Origin: Gilvimarinus agarilyticus | GTDB lineage: Bacteria; Pseudomonadota; Gammaproteobacteria; Pseudomonadales; Cellvibrionaceae | Assembly (NCBI RefSeq): GCF_000832015.1 | Contig: NZ_JXCJ01000001.1 | Span: 2,728,631 to 2,792,630 of the forward strand | DNA: 64,000 bases | Reading direction: 5' to 3' | In this document: one piece after another, positions 57,937-64,000 of the stretch | How the letters are laid out: every line of letters begins with the position of its first letter | Numbering within the stretch: position 1 is the stretch's first letter | Position numbers and translations under genes: made by a program | Notes under the pieces: model-generated | Seen by the model: the letters and a program-made list of their open reading frames with translations, nothing else | Told to the model about the DNA's origin: nothing | Database searches by the model: none

Positions 57937-57961
57937 AAACCCGACTATTTTACTCAACTAC
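57937..57961 (-). promoter_or_regulatory. candidate type 1 IscR operator
   Basis: On the minus strand TAGTTGAGTAAAATAGTCGG (core) fits the type 1 IscR consensus at most positions, including GA.T(A/T)AAAT AGTC spacing. It contains a TTGAGT that could be a -35 element. Suggests autorepression of the whole isc/suf operon. Confidence 0.7.
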
Positions 57962-58015
57962 TCAGCATATTCCAAGTCAGTGCCGCCCTGGGCGGCACTA
58001 TAGAGGTAATTATAC

Positions 58016-58798
58016 TTAGCTATCGGTATCGGATTTAGCTGCCAGCTCGCGTTTAGACCGCTCGATGTAGTTTTGCGTGCTAGTCAGAACGCCCCGCATA
58101 ATGCTTAGCTCCATCTCGTCCATACGAATACGGCTGTACAAGCGGCGTAAACGAGTCATGGTCTGGCGGGGGTTATCTGGCTCCAAAAAGCCCAACTCTT
58201 CCAGTGTTTGCTGCAAGTGATCGTAGTAACGCTCTAGCGCCTCGACCTTAGCGGGCGCCACATCCCAATCGTCAAAGGTGGGCGCTTTGCCCTCCTGCCA
58301 CGTCAGATGCGCCATGCGCAGCTCATAGGCGATAACCTGAACCGCACAGGCCAGGTTTAACGAGCTGTATTCATTGTTGGCAGGGATATGCACATGATAG
58401 TGACACTTGTGCAGCTCTTCGTTGGTCAGGCCGCGATCTTCGCGGCCAAACAGCACCGCCACTTCGTGCTCCCCCGCCTCGGCGATGGCCTTGGTGCCGC
58501 ATTCGCGCGGATTTACCAAGGGCCATGGAATCCGCCGCTCGCGCGCGCTGGTACCCACCACCAAGCCACAACCGGCAATGGCTTCGTCGAGGGTCTCAAC
58601 CACAATCGCGTTGTCGAGAATATCCAGCGCCCCCGCGGCTCGCCAAACGGCTTTTTCTGCCGGAAAGTCTTTAGGCGCCACCAGATAGAGCCGCGACAAG
58701 CCCATATTTTTCATGGCTCTCGCAGCGCCGCCGATATTACCGGGATGGGAGGTATTCACCAGCACAATACGCAGGTTATCTAATCGATTTTCACTCAT
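58016..58798 (-). CDS. trmJ: tRNA (cytidine/uridine-2'-O)-methyltransferase TrmJ
   Basis: 260 residues from ATG 58798 (MSENRLDNLRIVLVNTS). SPOUT knot: 'HPGNIGGAARAMKNMGL', 'LFGREDRGLTNEEL', 'IPANNEYSSLNLACAVQVIAYEL', plus a helical C-terminus. Modifies position 32 of several tRNAs. Divergent from suhB, next to iscR as in E. coli. Confidence 0.95.
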   Translation of the reverse strand: MSENRLDNLRIVLVNTSHPGNIGGAARAMKNMGLSRLYLVAPKDFPAEKAVWRAAGALDILDNAIVVETLDEAIAGCGLVVGTSARERRIPWPLVNPRECGTKAIAEAGEHEVAVLFGREDRGLTNEELHKCHYHVHIPANNEYSSLNLACAVQVIAYELRMAHLTWQEGKAPTFDDWDVAPAKVEALERYYDHLQQTLEELGFLEPDNPRQTMTRLRRLYSRIRMDEMELSIMRGVLTSTQNYIERSKRELAAKSDTDS

Positions 58799-58996
58799 GA
58801 GCACACCCTTGGATAAGTTTGCCCACGAACTGGGCTAAAAGCGCGGCATTCTAACAAAATCGATCGCAAAGGAGTACATTTGCCACGGAATGTGCTGGTT
58901 TAGCCGTAAGTCGGTTGCTATAATCGGCGCCTCTGGCCGCTGCCCTCGCAGTGACGCCCACGTTCTTTACTAACCCTGACTTGTTGATGGTGCCCC

Positions 58997-59800
58997 ATGG
59001 AACCCATGCTGAATATTGCCCTGCGCGCGGCGCGCAAGGCCGGCGAACTAATTGAGCGCGCAGCCGAGCGTGTTGACCTTGTCTCGATTGAAGAGAAAGG
59101 CCGCAATGACTTCGTTACCGAGGTGGATAAAGCCGCGGAAAAAGAAATCATTTACCACCTAAAAAAAGCGTACCCGGATCACAGCATCATCGGCGAAGAA
59201 GGCGGCTCACAGCCAGGTGCCAATACCGATGTCGAGTGGATCATTGACCCACTGGATGGCACCACCAACTTTATTCACGGCATTCCTCAGTACTCTGTCT
59301 CTATTGCTTGCCGCATTAAGGGTCAGCTGGAACACGCCGTAGTGTACGACCCCATCAAGCGCGAAGAATTTACTGCCAGCCGTGGTCGCGGCGCAGCCCT
59401 CAACGGTCGTCGTATTCGCGTTAGCAGCCGCCGCGGCCTGCCCGGTGCACTCATCGGCACCGGCATTCCCTTCAGTGGCTACGCACTGGAAAACATCTCG
59501 CCCTATCTGGCCGCCCTACAAGAGATTGCCGGCCAAACCTCGGGGATTCGACGCCCGGGCTCGGCAGCGCTGGATTTAGCCTATGTGGCCGCGGGCCGCT
59601 TTGACGCCTTTTGGGAGATGAACTTAAACAGCTGGGATATGGCAGCCGGGATTTTGCTGGTAAAAGAAGCGGGCGGCCTGGTCAGTGATTTTCACGGCGG
59701 ACACAACTACATGGACAGCGGCAACATTGTGTGTGGCGGCCCCAAGGTGTTTAAACCCATCTTGCAGATCGTTAAAAAACACATGGAGCATATTCGCTAG
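58997..59800 (+). CDS. suhB: inositol-1-monophosphatase SuhB
   Basis: 267 residues. Metal sites 'GEEGG', 'DPLDGTTNFIHG' and 'NSWDMAAGILLVKEAGG'. SuhB also joins Nus-factor antitermination complexes at rRNA operons in E. coli. Divergent from trmJ, followed by a hairpin. Confidence 0.96.
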   Translation: MEPMLNIALRAARKAGELIERAAERVDLVSIEEKGRNDFVTEVDKAAEKEIIYHLKKAYPDHSIIGEEGGSQPGANTDVEWIIDPLDGTTNFIHGIPQYSVSIACRIKGQLEHAVVYDPIKREEFTASRGRGAALNGRRIRVSSRRGLPGALIGTGIPFSGYALENISPYLAALQEIAGQTSGIRRPGSAALDLAYVAAGRFDAFWEMNLNSWDMAAGILLVKEAGGLVSDFHGGHNYMDSGNIVCGGPKVFKPILQIVKKHMEHIR

Positions 59801-59810
59801 TGTTTGCCCC

Positions 59811-59836
59811 TGGCAGACGAGACCCCTCGTCTGCCA
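59811..59836. terminator. hairpin between convergent suhB and kinase genes
   Basis: 11-bp perfect stem (59811-59821 with 59826-59836), loop ACCC. No U-run on either side, so its efficiency is uncertain. Confidence 0.6.
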
Positions 59837-59845
59837 CCTTAACCA

Positions 59846-61879
59846 CTAAAGATCGGTGACCAGCTCGGCATCGGCCGCCAAGCGATTTAACACCCGCACT
59901 AGCTGATTGATCTGTAGTGGCTTTGTTAGATACTCATAAAACCCGGCATCTCGCCCTTTTTGCACATCAATCGACATGACATTGGCCGACAACCCAATCA
60001 CCGGTATCGACGCCGTCGCCGGGTCTTTCTGCAAAACACTCAACACCTCGTAACCGTCAAGCCCCGGCAGGTTAATGTCCAGCACGATAATATCGGGCAC
60101 ACTGCTTCGCGCCCGAAAAATCCCAAGATAAGGCTCCTCGGCAACCTCGAGTGTGCAATGCTCGTAACGATTAAAAAACTGCTGCATCAGGCGGATATTG
60201 GTGGGGTTATCCTCAATATAAAGCACCCGGCACTCGGTGTCGTACAGTAGCTCTTCTGCGGGCTCGAGTGTTACCTCGGGCGTATCCTGCGGCCTATCAT
60301 CGACGGCTTCACCGCAGCGCTTCAAATCCACCCAGAAACAAGTACCTTCATCCTGCTCGCTGGTAAAATCGATATGGCCATTCATCATTTCGACCAATTG
60401 CTTGGTGATGACCAGCCCCACACCAGAACCCTCCACCCTACTCATCTCTGCGTGCAGGCGATTAAACGGCTGAAAAACTTCATTGTGTCGATGCGCAGCA
60501 ATACCAGTGCCGGTATCGCGAACGCTGATGCGCAACACATTATTGCGCAGTGCCGCGAGCGTCACTTCAACCTCACCACCCACCCGGTTGTACTTAATCG
60601 CGTTGCTTAATAGGTTCAACATAGCCTGCTTTAAACGCACTGGGTCGGCTGTGACACAGGCGTGATCCAGGTTCTGATAATTGGCCTGCAGATTGATACC
60701 GCGGGCATCGGCCTGTGGCTTCACCAAGGTAAAGCAATCGTTCAACAAACGCGCCACCAGAACAGGCTGCAATTGAGCCTGCATTTTTCCGGATTCAATT
60801 TTGGCCAAATCAAGCACGTCGTTAATAAGCCGTAATAAATGCTCACCGGCCGAGCGGATTTCGCGCAGGTTATCTTTTTGTACCGTTTGCAGGTTGTCGT
60901 CGTACTCGAACAACTGAGCGTACCCTAAAATGGCATTTAAGGGCGTGCGCAGTTCATGACTCATGCTGGATAAGAATTCACTTTTAGCACGGTTGGCTTT
61001 TTCGGCGGCCTCTTTTGCCTGCATTACCCGCTCTTCAGCGCGTTTAATATCGGTAATATCCATGTTGGTGCCGGACATCCGCGTAGGCTGGCCATTATCG
61101 TCAAAAGTTGCCCGGCCACGGGCGCGAATCCAACGGGTACCACCTTGCTTGGTATGCACCCGATACTCGATATCAAACGCGCCCAACCCAGACATGTGTT
61201 TACGCAGCGTGCGGTCAAACTTAGCCAAATCGTCTTTATGAATGTGATTACGCCACTCGCGCAGGCGATCCTGGCCATTGGTGACCATATCGTCGTTTTC
61301 GTTATAACCTAGGTGCTCCCAACAACGGCTGGAAAAGTGAAAGCCGTTACGCTCGGCATACCACTCCCAAATACCGTCTTTAGAGGCTTGAATAATACGC
61401 ACTTGGCGCGCTTCGCTCTCGCGCAGAGCCTCCTCGACGTTTTTAAGTTCGGTAACGTCGAAATTAATGCCCGAAATATAACGCGCCCGACCCTGCTCAT
61501 CGCGAATGGAGTCGGCCCGAACCTGAGTCCACAGATAATCTCCCGCTTTAGTGAGAATCCGGTAACAGGCGTGCAAAGGCTCGGAGGTGCGCAAATGATG
61601 CCGCACCGCCTCAAACATCACGTCCCGGTCATCTGGATGAATGTAGTTGGGTAGTTGATTTGCGTCGTCAAACTCTTCACGATCCAGGTCGGTGTAGCCG
61701 AGTTGCTCCCAGAATGCGCCGGACCAATCGATAAAGCTTGTTTCCAGATCCCACTCCCAAAATCCGTACCCGCTACCACAAAAGATCCGACGGTAACGAT
61801 GGACAATCTCGCGCAGCTGCTCAGGGGACAAATTATCCAGACGCTGGGTAATGCTGATACTGGGGCGCTTTATGCTCAT
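59846..61879 (-). CDS. cytosolic PAS-PAS hybrid histidine kinase
   Basis: 677 residues with no TM helix. Two PAS/PAC units (about 35-150 and 165-285), a short coiled coil, HisKA with 'FLSSMSHELRTPLNAILGYAQ', HATPase_c with 'NLLSNAIKYN' and 'GSGVGLVITKQLVEMM', then a receiver domain with phospho-acceptor 'IIVLDINLPGLDGY' and 'YLTKPL'. The first PAS carries 'WEWDLETSFIDWS'. The signal and phosphorelay target are not in the window. Monocistronic. Confidence 0.94.
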   Translation of the reverse strand: MSIKRPSISITQRLDNLSPEQLREIVHRYRRIFCGSGYGFWEWDLETSFIDWSGAFWEQLGYTDLDREEFDDANQLPNYIHPDDRDVMFEAVRHHLRTSEPLHACYRILTKAGDYLWTQVRADSIRDEQGRARYISGINFDVTELKNVEEALRESEARQVRIIQASKDGIWEWYAERNGFHFSSRCWEHLGYNENDDMVTNGQDRLREWRNHIHKDDLAKFDRTLRKHMSGLGAFDIEYRVHTKQGGTRWIRARGRATFDDNGQPTRMSGTNMDITDIKRAEERVMQAKEAAEKANRAKSEFLSSMSHELRTPLNAILGYAQLFEYDDNLQTVQKDNLREIRSAGEHLLRLINDVLDLAKIESGKMQAQLQPVLVARLLNDCFTLVKPQADARGINLQANYQNLDHACVTADPVRLKQAMLNLLSNAIKYNRVGGEVEVTLAALRNNVLRISVRDTGTGIAAHRHNEVFQPFNRLHAEMSRVEGSGVGLVITKQLVEMMNGHIDFTSEQDEGTCFWVDLKRCGEAVDDRPQDTPEVTLEPAEELLYDTECRVLYIEDNPTNIRLMQQFFNRYEHCTLEVAEEPYLGIFRARSSVPDIIVLDINLPGLDGYEVLSVLQKDPATASIPVIGLSANVMSIDVQKGRDAGFYEYLTKPLQINQLVRVLNRLAADAELVTDL

Positions 61880-61950
61880 AGCGATCTCATGTTAGGTGGG
61901 CGCAGGCTCGAAACGCCCGAAAGCACAAGCATACCTCGCTTTTAAGACGA

Positions 61951-61985
61951 AAAAAAAGCCCGTCGGAATCCGGCGGGCTTTTTAG
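61951..61985 (-). terminator. secDF terminator
   Basis: AAAAAGCCCG.CGG/CCG.CGGGCTTTTT stem with one internal mismatch on the minus strand, followed by U8. It is directly downstream of secF. Confidence 0.85.
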
Positions 61986-62003
61986 TAACGGGCGATTTAC
62001 CCG

Positions 62004-63170
62004 CTATGGCATTTCATCAATCTCTGAACCCTCTTTTTCAGGGGGCATTAGATCTTCTTTAACGATGTGCATCCACATCAGGGTGTTGCAAGACACATAA
62101 ATCGACGAGTAGGTACCCACAACCACACCCACGATCAATGCCAGAGCGAAGCCGCTGATCAACTCTCCACCGAACACAAACAGCATAACCAGCACGAGCA
62201 ACGTGGTTAACGAGGTAATAAAAGTACGCTCCAGTGTTTGAGTGAGCGAGGCATTGATCACATCGGCCGAGCTACCTTTGCGCATTTTACGGAAGTTTTC
62301 CCGAATTCGGTCAAACACCACAATGGTATCGTTAAGTGAGTAACCGATAACCGCCAGCACCGCTGCAAGTACGGTCAAATCAAAATCGATTTGAAACAGG
62401 GCAAAAAAGCCCAGCACAATGATGACGTCGTGAGCTAGCGCCAGAACCGCACCCACCGAAAACTTAAACTGAAAGCGTGCCGCTACATAGAGCATCACCA
62501 CCGCCAGCGCTACCAACATACCCAAACCACCCTCATCGCGAAGCTCGGCACCGATTTGTGGGCCTACATACTCGCTGCGGCGCAACTCCACCTGACTACC
62601 GGTTTTAGCCTCGAGCACATCCAGTAATTCGCTGGTATAGGCGGTGTCTAAAGAGTTTTCGGTAAGTACCACGACCTGAGCAGCCTCAGACCGCGCCTCA
62701 TGGCTCCCAAAATAGACACCCGGCAGCAACTCATCGGTCACATCCGACTCACTCAAACCACTAAAGGTTAACGACTGCGAGTAATTACCGCGATCGCGAG
62801 GAGCGTGATCGACAGACACAAGCTCTGCGGCTGGGTATAGCTGAGCCAGACGGCGACTTAAGGCTTGCTCGCCACCGTCAGACATTGCTCCCTGTGTGCG
62901 GATTAACACCTCAGTGTCAGAGCCAAATAAGACCGCGACCGGATTTACCAGCCCTTCCTCATTTAAAATACCGCGAATCTGCGGAATGTCAGCCGGCTCA
63001 GAAAACCTGACCTCAACCTGCGCCCCACCGGTAAAGTCCAAGCCAAATTTTAGCCCGTTAACGGCCAGCGCCGCGATCGCCACCACCAGCAAGATCACGG
63101 ACAAAGCCGTGGCTGGGATGCGAGCGCCCATGAAATTAAATATTTTTTTACCTGATTGTTCGCTAGACAT
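62004..63170 (-). CDS. secF: protein translocase subunit SecF
   Basis: 388 residues from ATG 63170 (MSSEQSGKKIFNFMG) with GGGG upstream; six TM segments, periplasmic P1 head after TM1 ('GLKFGLDFTGGAQVEVRF'), and 'VIGYSLNDTIVVFDRIREN' in TM4-5. With SecD it uses the proton gradient to pull exported proteins. Follows secD with an 11-bp gap. Confidence 0.96.
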   Translation of the reverse strand: MSSEQSGKKIFNFMGARIPATALSVILLVVAIAALAVNGLKFGLDFTGGAQVEVRFSEPADIPQIRGILNEEGLVNPVAVLFGSDTEVLIRTQGAMSDGGEQALSRRLAQLYPAAELVSVDHAPRDRGNYSQSLTFSGLSESDVTDELLPGVYFGSHEARSEAAQVVVLTENSLDTAYTSELLDVLEAKTGSQVELRRSEYVGPQIGAELRDEGGLGMLVALAVVMLYVAARFQFKFSVGAVLALAHDVIIVLGFFALFQIDFDLTVLAAVLAVIGYSLNDTIVVFDRIRENFRKMRKGSSADVINASLTQTLERTFITSLTTLLVLVMLFVFGGELISGFALALIVGVVVGTYSSIYVSCNTLMWMHIVKEDLMPPEKEGSEIDEMP

Positions 63171-63181
63171 CGCTGACCCCA

Positions 63182-64000
63182 TTAGATCCAAAGCTTCTTG
63201 AGATTTTTACGACGGCCGTAAACCAGATTGACCAGCGCACGTGTACCCATGATGGCTGTAAACATGGACGTTAAAATACCGATAGACAGGGTCACGGCAA
63301 AACCTTTAACCGGGCCCGAACCGATGGCGTAGAGAATCACCGCCACGATCAGGGTGGTAATGTTGGCGTCTAAAATTGTGGTAAAGGCGCGATCGTAACC
63401 GGCCGAAATAGCCGTATGGGGACTGGCCCCGGCCTTTAACTCCTCCCTTATTCGGGCAAAGATCAGCACATTGGCGTCCACCGCCATACCCACGGTTAAC
63501 ACGATACCGGCGATACCCGGCAAGGTAAGGGTCGCCCCCAAAATTGACATAACGGCGACCAGCACCAATACGTTAACCGCCAACGCGATATTGGCGAAAA
63601 TACCAAACACGCGGTAGTAAACGATCATAAACAGCAGCACCAGCGCCATGCCCCACTGCACCGACTGCACACCTAGTTCGATGTTTTCGGCGCCGAGCGA
63701 CGGCCCAATAGTGCGCTCTTCCACAAAGTACATAGGCGCGGCCAACGCGCCCGAGCGCAGCATCAACGCCAGCTCTGAGGCTTCGCCCGGAGCGTTCAAG
63801 CCGGTAATCCGGAACTGCACGCCCAGCGCACTTTGGATGGTGGCCAAGCTGATAACCTTGCTCTCGGTGTACTGCTCCGGCACTTCAATCTGCTCACCCA
63901 CTGCGTTGGTCTCGGTATTCATGCGGGTTTTATATTCGATAAACAACACCGCCATACGACGCCCAACATTGGATCGAGTGGCGTGGTTCATTTTATTACC
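63182..64000 (-). CDS. secD: protein translocase subunit SecD, C-terminal part (runs off the window)
   Basis: The frame is open through the window end; about 273 residues visible. '[23 protein letters not shown]' is the base of the periplasmic domain, then TM segments with '[19 protein letters not shown]' and '[16 protein letters not shown]', the SecD proton-path signatures. An internal ATG at 63991 is not the real start. Confidence 0.96.
   Translation of the reverse strand, partial: GNKMNHATRSNVGRRMAVLFIEYKTRMNTETNAVGEQIEVPEQYTESKVISLATIQSALGVQFRITGLNAPGEASELALMLRSGALAAPMYFVEERTIGPSLGAENIELGVQSVQWGMALVLLFMIVYYRVFGIFANIALAVNVLVLVAVMSILGATLTLPGIAGIVLTVGMAVDANVLIFARIREELKAGASPHTAISAGYDRAFTTILDANITTLIVAVILYAIGSGPVKGFAVTLSIGILTSMFTAIMGTRALVNLVYGRRKNLKKLWI

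Overview
The window is a 64 kb chromosomal piece of a marine-type gammaproteobacterium. It is most like Cellvibrionaceae (Saccharophagus/Teredinibacter/Simiduia relatives), judging from its Pseudomonas-like housekeeping proteins, an AlgP-like histone mimic, a secreted multidomain pectinesterase lipoprotein, and the order der-bamB-yfgM-hisS-ispG-rodZ-pilW-rlmN-ndk. Both edges cut genes: trpS on the left and secD on the right.

Region 1 (1-18.8 kb) is ordinary chromosome. It holds tRNA-modification and translation genes (trpS, a queuosine-tRNA mannosyltransferase-like enzyme, tsaB), apeB, the AlgP-like protein, adk, a shikimate-kinase-like gene, a chemoreceptor, a K+/H+ antiporter, an RNase II, an EVE protein, the pectinesterase, a small outer-membrane protein and a CvfB-like S1 protein.

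Region 2 (about 18.86-32.48 kb) is an integrated mobile island of 13.6 kb in the 3' end of guaA. It is bounded by a 10-bp direct repeat (ATTCCCACTC) that encodes the last residues of GuaA. It carries a tyrosine integrase, an AlpA-type regulator, an IncQ-like replicon (RepA helicase, RepC initiator, four exact-period 21-bp iterons), a recognisable IncP-type oriT, and a short IncP-like block (trbJ-trbK-trbL plus traJ). No relaxase, coupling protein or secretion ATPase is present, so it should be mobilised in trans. The retained trb genes are the VirB5-like and VirB6-like subunits and the entry-exclusion lipoprotein, which suggests an SGI1-like strategy of remodelling the helper's mating pore. 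Two cargo zones flank this backbone: a tightly coupled three-gene operon (HNH nuclease, unknown protein, minimal nucleotidyltransferase) next to the integrase, and a large zinc-hook-like RecF/RloC-type ATPase at the far end. Both look like defence genes. Insertion also appears to have separated a downstream yceI lipoprotein gene from its original start codon, which lay inside guaA.

Region 3 (32.5-64 kb) is chromosome again: guaB-guaA; xseA; a TPP-riboswitch-controlled thiO-thiS-thiG operon; an AEC-family permease; the der-bamB-yfgM-hisS-ispG-rodZ-pilW-rlmN-ndk run; a hybrid Fe-S cluster operon (iscR-iscS-sufB-C-D-S-A-T-E) with an IscR-like site upstream; trmJ; suhB; a PAS hybrid histidine kinase; and secF-secD.
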